In this document: piece after piece, positions 17,360-24,804 of the stretch
How positions within the stretch are numbered: position 1 is the stretch's first letter
Layout: every line of letters begins with the position of its first letter
Assembly: GCF_000423185.1 (NCBI RefSeq)
Contig: NZ_AUHM01000031.1
Span: 46,756-110,755, forward strand
Reading direction: 5' to 3'
Length of the DNA stretch: 64,000 nucleotides
Source: Inquilinus limosus DSM 16000
GTDB lineage: Bacteria; Pseudomonadota; Alphaproteobacteria; DSM-16000; Inquilinaceae
Notes under the pieces: generated by a model
Seen by the model: the letters and a program-made list of their open reading frames with translations, nothing else
Database searches by the model: none
Told to the model about the DNA's origin: nothing
Made by a program: the position numbers and the translations under genes

Positions 17360-17680
17360 ATGCTCGCCGAGCTCAGCTTCGACGATTTCAAGGACCATCG
17401 CGGCAAGACCTTCGTGGTCGAGGGGCCGGGCGGGCGGGTGGAGGCGACGCTGATGGCCGTCCGCCTCTCGCCCTATGGATCGCCCGGCCTGCTGCGGCGC
17501 CATCCCTTCGCGATCCTGTTCACGGCGCCGGCGTCGCCGGATCTCGGTTCGCAGGTCTACAACATCCGGCACCCGTCCAAGGGGTTGATGGAGGGCGTCT
17601 TCATCAACCCCGTGGTGCCGGCGGCGGTGGACGCGGCGAAGGCGCAGGGGCTGCGCTTCTACGAGGCCGTGTTCAGCTGA
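17360..17680 (+). CDS. DUF6916-like small protein, partner of the tail-collar protein
   Basis: A 106-residue protein nine bases downstream of the tail-collar gene. It begins MLAELSFDDFKDHRGKTFVV and has a predicted beta-rich core with FAILFTAPASPDLGSQVYNI, matching small DUF6916-type proteins that often accompany collar-domain proteins. No catalytic motif is seen. The pairing suggests an assembly or binding partner; the family name is from memory and should be confirmed by a profile search. Confidence 0.65.
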   Translation: MLAELSFDDFKDHRGKTFVVEGPGGRVEATLMAVRLSPYGSPGLLRRHPFAILFTAPASPDLGSQVYNIRHPSKGLMEGVFINPVVPAAVDAAKAQGLRFYEAVFS

Positions 17681-17708
17681 GGCGCGGGGCGTCGGGGGGC
17701 CGGCCCGG

Positions 17709-18515
17709 TCACGCCGCCTCCCGCGCCGCGGCGGCGTCGAGATGGATCTCCGGGTGCCGGCAGCGGTGCAGGATGGTGGCCGGCCAGTCCGGTTCGAAGT
17801 CGCGGCTCTCCAGCAGCCGCCGCACCGCCTGGCGCTTGTGCCCGCCATGGATGATCAGCAGCGCCGCCCGCGACAGGCCGGCGATGGTGCCGAGGCCCAC
17901 GGTCACGCCCCGGCGCGGCACCTCGGCGATATCGGCGAAGCCCGGGAAGGTCGCCATGTTGTCGCGCCGCGTCTGCTCCGCCAGTTCGACGATGCTCGTC
18001 CCGCCCTCGGCCGGGCTGCCCGGCGGGTTGAAGGCGACGTGGCCGTCGCCGGCGCCGCTGGCCAGGAGGAACAGGTCGACCCCGCCGGCCTCGCGGATCC
18101 GCCGGTCATAGGCCTCGGGCCGCGCCGGGTCGGGGAACCAGACGGCGGTGTCCGGCATCCGGCGCGGCGTCGGCAGCTTCGCGTTCAGCACCGCCCGGAT
18201 CTCCTGCTCGGCGAAACGGCGGCAGCTGTAATGCGCCCGCGGATCGCACAACGCCGGCCCGTCGGGGCCCTCGGCCAGGTACTCGTCCATCATCACCAGC
18301 ACCAGCCGCGACAGGTCGAACCGCGTCATCCCGGCCAAGGCGCCGAGCGCCGTGTAGACCGGCTTGGCCGACCGGCCGGCGGGGCAGCCCAGCAGGTAAG
18401 GCCGGCTCTCCTCCGCCGCCCGCTCGATCCCGCCCAGGATGCGCTGGGCGACGGCGTGGCCCAGCGCCTCCGGCGTCGGATGGACGGTGACCGGGATGGC
18501 GATGGTGGCGCGCAT
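17709..18515 (-). CDS. NagB/6-phosphogluconolactonase-superfamily protein (glucosamine-6-phosphate deaminase-like)
   Basis: Sugar-phosphate isomerase or lactonase fold, 268 residues. NagB-like features are MMDEYL (D77, E78) and the loop GAGDGHVAFNPPGS with D157 and H159. The Glu that follows FN in true NagB (E148 in E. coli) is Pro164 here, so standard deaminase activity is doubtful. The C-terminus shows GLGTIAGLSRAALLIIHGGH, as in the family. It stands alone on the minus strand. It could be a deaminase variant acting on another amino- or keto-sugar phosphate. Confidence 0.72.
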   Translation of the reverse strand: MRATIAIPVTVHPTPEALGHAVAQRILGGIERAAEESRPYLLGCPAGRSAKPVYTALGALAGMTRFDLSRLVLVMMDEYLAEGPDGPALCDPRAHYSCRRFAEQEIRAVLNAKLPTPRRMPDTAVWFPDPARPEAYDRRIREAGGVDLFLLASGAGDGHVAFNPPGSPAEGGTSIVELAEQTRRDNMATFPGFADIAEVPRRGVTVGLGTIAGLSRAALLIIHGGHKRQAVRRLLESRDFEPDWPATILHRCRHPEIHLDAAAAREAA

Positions 18516-18687
18516 GGCAGGTCCTGGCGGTCGCCCGGGCGGGGAAGTGTGAAGGCCGCCGCCCGGCGGCGCAACCGCAGCCGCTCATTCAGCATTGCGG
18601 GCGCTGAATGCGATCTGATCTTTCCGTTGGAACGCTGAAATCCGCGGGTCTAGGACTGGACCAGATCCCGACAGCAAGAGGCGCGCC

Positions 18688-19737
18688 ATGGAATACCGTC
18701 TGCTCGGCCGGTCCGGCCTCAAGGTCTCCACCATCACCCTCGGCACGATGACCATGGGCGGCAAGGGCAATTTCGCCAAGGTCGGCAATGCCGGCGTCGA
18801 CGAGGCGCGGCGACAGATCGACCTGTGCCTCGACGCCGGCGTCAACCTGATCGACACCGCCGACGTCTACTCCACCGGCGCGTCGGAGGAGATCATCGGC
18901 GAGGTGCTGGGCGGCAGGCGCAAGGGCGGCGTGCTGATCGCCACCAAGGCCCGCTTCCCGATGGGCGACGGGCCGAACGACCGCGGCCTGTCGCGCCACC
19001 ACCTGATCGAGGCCTGCGAGGCCAGCCTGCGGCGGCTCAAGACCGACGTGATCGACCTGTACCAGGTCCATCAATGGGACGGGCAGACGCCGTTGGAGGA
19101 GACGATCGACGCGCTCGACACCCTCGTGCGTCAGGGCAAGGTCCGCTACATCGGCGCCTCGAATTACTCGGGCTGGCACCTGATGAAGGCGCTTTCGGTC
19201 AGCGACCGCACGCACCGCCAGCGCTTCGTCAGCCAGCAGATCCACTACACGCTGGAGGCGCGCGAGGCGGAGTACGAGCTGGTGCCGGTCTCGATCGACC
19301 AGGGCCTCGGCATCCTGGTGTGGAGCCCGCTGGCCGGCGGCCTCCTCTCCGGCAAGCACCGGCGCGGCGTGACGCCGGAGGGCACGCGCCAGCTCGCCGG
19401 CTGGGACGAGCCGCCGATCCGCGACGAGGACCGGCTCTGGGCCATCGTCGACGCGCTGGTCGGGATCGCCGAGGCGCGCGGCGTCTCCGGCGCCCAGGTG
19501 GCGCTGGCCTGGCTGCTCGGCCGGCCGGCGGTGGCGTCGGTGATCATCGGCGGCCGCACCGAGGCTCAGCTCAAGGACAATCTCGCCGCCGCGGATCTGG
19601 TGCTGACGGCGGAGGAGCGGGCGCAGCTCGACCAGGTCAGCGCGCCGCCGGTGCTGTATCCCTATTGGCACCAGCTGCGCACAGCCAAGGACCGGCTCGG
19701 CCCCGCCGACCTGTCGCTGCTGGGGCCGCATCTTTGA
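18688..19737 (+). CDS. Aldo/keto reductase
   Basis: NADP-dependent oxidoreductase, 349 residues, in the group with YajO/GSP69-like proteins. The tetrad is visible: Asp and Tyr in NLIDTADVYSTG, Lys in LIATKARFP and His in LYQVHQWDG. A late VASVIIGGRTEAQLKDNLAA is the cofactor-binding C-terminal signature. ATG at 18688 is preceded by AAGAGG. It is a single-gene unit ending at a palindromic repeat. The physiological substrate is unknown. Confidence 0.92.
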   Translation: MEYRLLGRSGLKVSTITLGTMTMGGKGNFAKVGNAGVDEARRQIDLCLDAGVNLIDTADVYSTGASEEIIGEVLGGRRKGGVLIATKARFPMGDGPNDRGLSRHHLIEACEASLRRLKTDVIDLYQVHQWDGQTPLEETIDALDTLVRQGKVRYIGASNYSGWHLMKALSVSDRTHRQRFVSQQIHYTLEAREAEYELVPVSIDQGLGILVWSPLAGGLLSGKHRRGVTPEGTRQLAGWDEPPIRDEDRLWAIVDALVGIAEARGVSGAQVALAWLLGRPAVASVIIGGRTEAQLKDNLAAADLVLTAEERAQLDQVSAPPVLYPYWHQLRTAKDRLGPADLSLLGPHL

Positions 19738-19746
19738 GGTCATCGC

Positions 19747-19822
19747 GTAGGTTGGGTTCGCCACAGGCGAACCCAACAATGAGGGCGGAATGTTGGGTTC
19801 GCGTGCCGCGAACCCAACCTAC
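19747..19822. repeat. Palindromic repeat, GTAGGTTGGGTTCGC family
   Basis: Arms GTAGGTTGGGTTCGC and GCGAACCCAACCTAC, with an inner GGCGAACCCAACA and TGTTGGGTTCGCG pair, give a four-part palindrome. It separates two convergent genes and resembles dispersed repeats seen in many proteobacteria. It is a likely bidirectional terminator-like hairpin. Confidence 0.85.
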
Positions 19823-19839
19823 ATTTGATGAACGCTCGG

Positions 19840-21045
19840 TCAGGCCATCGCCGGCCGCGCCGCCGTCCCGCGCTCCCGCAGCCAGCGCTGGCCGAGGAGG
19901 GCGACCGCCAGCGCCGTCGCCCCGCCCGCGACCGAGACCCAGAACCCCGATGCCGCACCGAGCTCGTCGATCACCCGGCCGGAGATCGAGGAGCCCACGG
20001 CCATGCCGATGCCGACCCCGGTCATCGCCCAGGTGATTCCTTCGGTCAGCTGCGACGGCGGCGCCAGCCGCTCGATCAGCCCCATGGCGGTGATGATGGT
20101 GGGCGACACGGCGGCGCCGGCCAGGAACAGCACCAGCGCCAGGGCCGGGATGCTGTCGACGACCAGCAGCGGCAGGGTGGTCAGCGCCGCCAGGCCGATC
20201 GCCAGCAGGAACTGGGCGCTCAGCGAGATCCGCGGCCTGATCGCCCCGAACACCAGCCCGACGATCAGCGACCCCAGCGCATAGGCGGCCAGGACCAGGC
20301 TGGCGGCGGCGGTGTGGCCATGCGCCTCGGCGAAGGCGACGGCGGTGACTTCGGCGGTGCCGAAGATGGCGCCGACCGCGACCATGGTCAGCCCGATCAC
20401 CCGGATCGATCCCAGCCGGATGACGGAGCGGCCGCGGCCGGCCTCGGCCGCATGCACCGGCGGCTCGGTCGCCTTCAGCCGGCTGAACAGCGCCACGCCG
20501 ACCGCCAGCAGCAGGGTCGCCGCCAGCGGGCCGGCCTCCGGGAAGACGGTGACGCTCAGCCCGATTGCGAGGATCGGCCCGGTCATGAAGATCATCTCAT
20601 CGACCACGGATTCGAAGGCGAAGGCGGTGCGCAGCTGCGGCGTGTCGCGGTACAGCTCGGTCCAGCGCGCCCGCACCAGCGCCGTCATGCTCGGCATGGC
20701 GCCGGCGCCGACGGCGAACAGGTACAGGGTCCAGTCCGGCGCGCCGAGGCGGGTGGCCAGCATCAGCCCGGCCAGCGCCGCCACGGTCACGACCGTGGCG
20801 GGGATCGCCACCCGGCCCTGGCCGTGCCGGTCGACCAGCCGCGAGATCTGCGGCGCGATCAGGGCGTTCGACAGGGCGAAGGTGGCGGAGACGGCGCCGG
20901 CCAGCGCGTATTCGCCGCGCGCCTGCGACAACATGGTGACGATGCCCAGCGTCACCATCGCCAGCGGCAGCCGGGCGATGAAGCCGGCGGCCGAGAAGGC
21001 CTTGGCGCCGGGGGCCCGGAAGATCTCGGCATAGGGGTTGGGCAT
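19840..21045 (-). CDS. MFS transporter
   Basis: Twelve-helix major facilitator, 401 residues from ATG 21045, probably a drug or metabolite exporter. The first half shows LSQARGEYALAGAVSATFAL and the loop LVDRHGQGRVAIPA between TM2 and TM3, equivalent to the MFS A-motif. It is divergent from a TetR gene, and the 112 bp between carry three copies of one operator. This is the classic arrangement of a repressor-controlled efflux pump induced by its substrate. The substrate is unknown. Confidence 0.9.
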   Translation of the reverse strand: MPNPYAEIFRAPGAKAFSAAGFIARLPLAMVTLGIVTMLSQARGEYALAGAVSATFALSNALIAPQISRLVDRHGQGRVAIPATVVTVAALAGLMLATRLGAPDWTLYLFAVGAGAMPSMTALVRARWTELYRDTPQLRTAFAFESVVDEMIFMTGPILAIGLSVTVFPEAGPLAATLLLAVGVALFSRLKATEPPVHAAEAGRGRSVIRLGSIRVIGLTMVAVGAIFGTAEVTAVAFAEAHGHTAAASLVLAAYALGSLIVGLVFGAIRPRISLSAQFLLAIGLAALTTLPLLVVDSIPALALVLFLAGAAVSPTIITAMGLIERLAPPSQLTEGITWAMTGVGIGMAVGSSISGRVIDELGAASGFWVSVAGGATALAVALLGQRWLRERGTAARPAMA

Positions 21046-21075
21046 GGCGGACTCCGCTGGTGACAGCAGTACTGG

Positions 21076-21143
21076 CATACGCGACGTATGTGAACCAGAT
21101 AATTGCATACGAGACGTATGTCAATTAGCATACGGCGAGTATG
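21076..21143. promoter_or_regulatory. Three TetR-type operators
   Basis: Three copies of CATACG-N3-CGTATG lie at 21076-21090, 21106-21120 and 21129-21143. The first two are perfect six-base inverted repeats; the third has one mismatch. Centres are 30 and 23 bp apart. They fill the space between the divergent MFS and TetR starts, and the third ends 14 bp before the TetR start codon. They are the probable binding sites of the TetR protein for control of both genes. Confidence 0.85.
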
Positions 21144-21157
21144 TGAAAGGAGGGGCA

Positions 21158-21796
21158 TTGGCCCGCAGACCCCGCAGCGAAATGATCGCCGAGACCCGCG
21201 CCAAGCTGCTGCGCGCGGCCCGGCACGCCTTCGGCACCAAGGGCTATGCGGAAGCCTCGATGGACGACTTCACCGCCGAGGCCGGCCTGACGCGCGGCGC
21301 CCTTTACCACCATTTCGGCGACAAGAAGGGATTGCTGCAGGCCGTGGTGGCCGAGATCGACGCCGAGATGGGCGCGCGGCTGCAGCAGGTCTCGCGTCGC
21401 GCCGCCGATCCCTGGCAGGGCTTCGTCGCCGAATGCACCGCCTATCTCGAAATGGCGCTGGAGCCTGAGATCCAGCGCATCCTGATGCGCGACGGCCCTT
21501 CGGTGCTGGGCGATCCCTCGACCTGGCCCAACCAGGGCGAATGCATCCGCTCGATGACCGGGACGCTGCAGCAGCTGGCGACGGACGGCGTGATCGTGCC
21601 GGTTCCGGCGGAGGCGACGGCGCGCCTGCTGAACGGCGCCATGCTGCAGGCCGCGCTGTGGATCGCCAACGCTCCCGATCCGGAGGCGGCGGCGAGGGCG
21701 GCGGTCGAAGCGCTGGACACCCTGCTGCACGGGCTGCTGCGGAAGAAAGGCCGTGCGCCGGGCGTTGACTCCCTGTCCATCCCGGGGAGGGCCTGA
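21158..21796 (+). CDS. TetR-family transcriptional regulator
   Basis: Repressor of 212 residues from a TTG codon with a strong AAAGGAGGGG site. The HTH is at about 10-55, with typical text HAFGTKGYAEASMDDFTAEA, then GLTRGALYHHFGDKKGL. The C-terminal ligand domain is of the TetR_C_33-like type common in alphaproteobacteria. An upstream in-frame extension would read through the operators and is rejected. The stop overlaps the ATG of the GFA gene, so both are in one operon. Confidence 0.9.
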   Translation: MARRPRSEMIAETRAKLLRAARHAFGTKGYAEASMDDFTAEAGLTRGALYHHFGDKKGLLQAVVAEIDAEMGARLQQVSRRAADPWQGFVAECTAYLEMALEPEIQRILMRDGPSVLGDPSTWPNQGECIRSMTGTLQQLATDGVIVPVPAEATARLLNGAMLQAALWIANAPDPEAAARAAVEALDTLLHGLLRKKGRAPGVDSLSIPGRA

Positions 21797-22227
21797 TGAG
21801 CGACTATCCCGTGCGGCGGCCGGAGCCGCGGGCCGATGCCGGCGGCGTGCGCCTGCGCCAGGGCGGCTGCAGCTGCGGCGCCGTACGCTTCACCCTGCGC
21901 GGCGAGCCGCTGGTGGTCGGGATCTGCCACTGCACCGAATGCCGCAAGGCCACCGGCTCGGTCGCCATGGCCTATGCCGACTGGCCGCGCGACGCCTTCG
22001 CCGTGACCGGGGAGGTGCGCACCCATCGCGGCCGCAGCTTCTGCCCGGTCTGCGGTTCGCGCCTGTTCCATCCGGCCGAGGGCAAGGACATGGTGGAGAT
22101 CCTGCTCGGCGCGCTGGATGAGGCGCCGGGCGACCTGCGGCCGACCCGCGAGGGCTGGATCATTCGGCGCGAGCCCTGGCTGGCGCCGGTCGCCGGCGCC
22201 GGCCAGTTCAACCGCGATCCGGAGTAG
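21796..22227 (+). CDS. GFA/CENP-V domain zinc protein
   Basis: Small zinc-binding protein of the glutathione-dependent formaldehyde-activating (GFA) family, 143 residues. Zinc-ligand cysteines are C25 and C27 (GGCSCGAV), C44, C46 and C49 (CHCTECRK) and C83 and C86 (FCPVCGSR). It overlaps the TetR gene by four bases (ATGA). Family members are often only annotated from the fold, and formaldehyde activity is established for few, so the function here is open. Co-transcription suggests involvement in the same detoxification response as the exporter. Confidence 0.88.
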   Translation: MSDYPVRRPEPRADAGGVRLRQGGCSCGAVRFTLRGEPLVVGICHCTECRKATGSVAMAYADWPRDAFAVTGEVRTHRGRSFCPVCGSRLFHPAEGKDMVEILLGALDEAPGDLRPTREGWIIRREPWLAPVAGAGQFNRDPE

Positions 22228-22249
22228 CGGACCGGGACTCCCCACAGCC

Positions 22250-22331
22250 GTCATGGCGAGCCCCGAAGGGGCGTGGCCATCCAGGGGGCGGTGCCGCTGG
22301 ATCGCCACGGCGCTGCGCGCCTCGCGATGAC
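22250..22331. repeat. Palindromic intergenic repeat, GTCATGGCGAG family
   Basis: Arms GTCATGGCGAG and CTCGCGATGAC with inner GGGGCGTGGCCATCCAG and CTGGATCGCCACG. It is located between the convergent GFA and DUF1428 genes and probably forms a two-way terminator-like hairpin. Confidence 0.85.
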
Positions 22332-22352
22332 GAATGGGCAGACCTCCGTTCC

Positions 22353-22706
22353 TTACAGCTCCAGGAACACCTCGAATCCGCCATAGATCATGCGCTTGCC
22401 ATCGAAGGGCGGGGCGGCGGTGCCCATCTCCATCCGCGGATCGGCCATCACCTTCTTGTTGATCTCGTCGCGCGCGGCGCGGGATTCGTAGACGATCCAG
22501 GCGAAGACGACGACCTCGTCCTCCTTGGCCTGGACCGCGCGCGGGAAGGAGGTCAGCTCGCCATAGGGCACGTCGTCGCCGATGCATTCGACATAGGCCA
22601 GAGCGCCGTGGGCCTTCCACACCGCGCCCGCCTTCCGCGCCATCTCCTTGTATTCCTCAAGCTTCGCCTTCGGCACCGCCGCCACGAAACCGTCTGCATA
22701 GGACAT
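22353..22706 (-). CDS. DUF1428 family protein, copy 1
   Basis: A 117-residue protein of the DUF1428 (YbaA-like) family, a dimeric alpha/beta-barrel fold without an assigned reaction. It starts MSYADGFVAAVPKAKLEEYK and ends MIYGGFEVFLEL. It is roughly 80 percent identical by eye to the next gene upstream (22853-23206), clearly a tandem duplicate. ATG 22706 has an AGGAGG-like site (from GGCCTCCT on the plus strand). A half-palindrome lies between the copies. Confidence 0.88.
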   Translation of the reverse strand: MSYADGFVAAVPKAKLEEYKEMARKAGAVWKAHGALAYVECIGDDVPYGELTSFPRAVQAKEDEVVVFAWIVYESRAARDEINKKVMADPRMEMGTAAPPFDGKRMIYGGFEVFLEL

Positions 22707-22796
22707 ACCGGGCCTCCTTTTGTCGTTGTGACCATCATTGGCGCCGGCCTGTTCGACCGCGACCCGGCCTGACCGGGCGAGACTCTCCGCCACCCC

Positions 22797-22832
22797 GTCA
22801 TGGCGGGCCCCGGAGGGGCGTGGCCATCCCAG
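22797..22832. repeat. Half copy of the GTCATGGCGAG-family palindrome
   Basis: Only the left arm is present: GTCATGGCGGG, then GGGGCGTGGCCATCCCAG. It lies between the two DUF1428 copies. The missing right arm suggests it was cut during or after the duplication, or that only one arm was inserted. Confidence 0.7.
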
Positions 22833-22852
22833 CGGCAACGGTCCCTCACGCC

Positions 22853-23206
22853 CTACAGCTCCAGGAACACCTCGAAGCCGCCATAGATCATGCGCTTGCC
22901 GTCGAATGGCATGCTGGCCAGATCCCCCTTTAGCCGCGGGTCGGCAAACACCTTCTTGTTGATCTCGTCGCGCGCGGCGCGGGACTCGTAGACGATCCAG
23001 GCGAAGATCACGATCTCGTCCTCCTTCGCCAGCACCGAGCGCGGGAAGGAGGTCAGCTCGCCATAGGGCGTGTCGTCGCCGACGCATTCGACGTAGGCCA
23101 GCGCGCCGTGGTCCTTCCACACCGCGCCGGCGTTGCGCGCCATCTCCTTGTACTCCTCCAGCCTGGCCTTCGGCACCGCCAGCACGAATCCGTCTACGTA
23201 GGACAT
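22853..23206 (-). CDS. DUF1428 family protein, copy 2
   Basis: A 117-residue DUF1428 protein, paralogue of the downstream gene with which it is in tandem on the minus strand. Conserved segments include GAVWKDHGALAYVECVGDDT, PYGELTSFPRSV and the shared C-terminus MIYGGFEVFLEL. The main difference lies around residues 93-103 (ADPRLKGDLASMP against ADPRMEMGTAAPP). An ATG at 23239 is in frame, but the conserved start and an AGGAGA-type site favour 23206. Function is unknown. Confidence 0.88.
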   Translation of the reverse strand: MSYVDGFVLAVPKARLEEYKEMARNAGAVWKDHGALAYVECVGDDTPYGELTSFPRSVLAKEDEIVIFAWIVYESRAARDEINKKVFADPRLKGDLASMPFDGKRMIYGGFEVFLEL

Positions 23207-23293
23207 CCTGGGTCTCCTCCGTTCGGTCGCATCGACCATAGGACGATCGAGAGTGTGGAGAGCCGACAGGCCGGCCGGATTTTTCTGGCGCCC

Positions 23294-24241
23294 TCACCCC
23301 CGCGTCCCGATATACGCCGTCGTCCCCGGCCGCAGCTTGTCGTGCACGAACTGGATGAAGGCGCGCAGCTTGGGCAGGGCCTGGGCTCGGCTGGGATAGT
23401 ACAGGAACAGGCCGGGGGTGCCGGGGCAGAACTCCTCAAGCACCGGCTCCAGCAGCCCGGCCCGGATCTGCTCCTGCACCGCCGGCGCCGCGGTGTAGGC
23501 GAGGCCGATGCCCATCTCGGCCGCCATCACGTTCATCTCCCCGGTGTTGACGATCACCGGCCCGGCAACTGCCATGTCGAAGGCACGATTGCCCTCGACG
23601 AACTCCCAGCGATAGATCGGCCCCTGCGACGCACGCCTCGTGCCGATGCAGGCGTGGCGGTGCAGGTCCTCCGGCCGCTTCGGCCTTCCGTGGCGGGCGA
23701 AATAGGCGGGGGCGCCGACCACGGTGAAACGGAAGGGCGGGGTCAGCCGCACCGCCACCATGTCGGCCTCCAGCAGCTCGCCCAGCCGGATGCCGGCGTC
23801 GAAGCCCTCGGCGACGATGTTGGTCAGTCCATCCTCGGCGAAGATCTCGACCTGCAGCGCCGGATGGGCGGCGCGGAACTCCAGCAGGATCGGCTCGGCC
23901 AGGAAATGCACCAGCGCGGCGGGCATGTTCAGCCGCAAGAGGCCGGTCACCTCCTCGCCAAGGCTCTGGGCCGCGTCGAAGGCGGCCAGGATCTCCGACA
24001 CCGCCGGCCGGGCGCGGTCGACGAAGCGCTGCCCGGCCTCGGTCAGCCCGACCTTGCGGGTGGTGCGGGTCAGGAGAGCCACGCCCAGCCGCGCCTCCAG
24101 CCCGCGGATGGTCTGGCTGATCGCCGAGGGCGAGATCCCCAGCTCCGCCGCCGCGGCGCGGAAGCTGCGGCGCTCGGCGACGCGCAGCACGGCGATCACG
24201 CCGTCCAGCTGGTCGCGCTCGATTGTGAAGGGTTTCTTCAT
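23294..24241 (-). CDS. LysR-family transcriptional regulator
   Basis: LysR regulator of 315 residues from ATG 24241 (a GTG two codons upstream is also in frame). The HTH is near 10-65 with [20 protein letters not shown]. The substrate domain follows, including [20 protein letters not shown] and [18 protein letters not shown]. It is divergent from the molybdenum hydroxylase operon over 79 bp, which contains the palindrome CCGG-ATA-CCGG (24259-24269), a candidate binding site. It is the likely regulator of that operon. Confidence 0.9.
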   Translation of the reverse strand: MKKPFTIERDQLDGVIAVLRVAERRSFRAAAAELGISPSAISQTIRGLEARLGVALLTRTTRKVGLTEAGQRFVDRARPAVSEILAAFDAAQSLGEEVTGLLRLNMPAALVHFLAEPILLEFRAAHPALQVEIFAEDGLTNIVAEGFDAGIRLGELLEADMVAVRLTPPFRFTVVGAPAYFARHGRPKRPEDLHRHACIGTRRASQGPIYRWEFVEGNRAFDMAVAGPVIVNTGEMNVMAAEMGIGLAYTAAPAVQEQIRAGLLEPVLEEFCPGTPGLFLYYPSRAQALPKLRAFIQFVHDKLRPGTTAYIGTRG

Positions 24242-24320
24242 GGCCACTGCAGATTATTCCGGATACCGGGACAAAGCGAGCGGCCATAGCCTTCTTCCAC
24301 AAAGCAGAGGAGGCGTGGCC

Positions 24321-24794
24321 ATGAGCATCGCCCTGACCCTGAACGGACGGCCCTTCGCCTTCGACGGCGACCCGGAGACGCCGCTGCTGTGGGTGATCCG
24401 CGAGGCCGCCGGCCTGACCGGCACGAAATACGGCTGCGGCGTCGCCGCCTGCGGCGCCTGCACGGTGCATCTCGACGGCGCGGCGGTGCGGTCCTGCGCC
24501 GTTCCGGTCGCGGCGGCGGAGGGGCGGGCGGTCACCACCATCGAGGGGCTGGCGGAAACCGCCACGCCGTCGCCGGCCGATGGGCTGCACCCGGTGCAGC
24601 GGGCCTGGGTCGAGATCCAGGTGCCGCAATGCGGCTACTGCCAGCCCGGCATGATCATGGCGGCCGCGGCCCTGCTGCGCGGCACCCCGTCGCCGACCGA
24701 CGCCGAGATCGACGCGACCATCACCAATCTCTGCCGCTGCGGCACCTATCCCCGGGTCCGCCGCGCCATCCGCGCCCTGGCGGCGCAGGCGTGA
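24321..24794 (+). CDS. (2Fe-2S) subunit of a molybdenum hydroxylase, IorA-like
   Basis: Electron-transfer subunit of a xanthine-oxidase-family enzyme, 157 residues. The plant-type cluster ligands are C39, C44, C47 and C59; the second cluster uses C103 and C106 (CGYCQPGM) and C137 and C139 (NLCRCGTY). ATG 24321 has AGAGGAGG upstream. It lies ten bases before the large subunit. Similar two-subunit enzymes include isoquinoline 1-oxidoreductase, which lacks the FAD subunit, as here. The actual substrate is unknown. Confidence 0.93.
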   Translation: MSIALTLNGRPFAFDGDPETPLLWVIREAAGLTGTKYGCGVAACGACTVHLDGAAVRSCAVPVAAAEGRAVTTIEGLAETATPSPADGLHPVQRAWVEIQVPQCGYCQPGMIMAAAALLRGTPSPTDAEIDATITNLCRCGTYPRVRRAIRALAAQA

Positions 24795-24804
24795 GGGCCG
24801 GGCG

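Noticed and set aside
16760..17680. Prophage remnant
   Set aside because: Only a collar-domain protein and a small partner are present; there are no integrase, capsid, portal or lysis genes, and the neighbours are metabolic.
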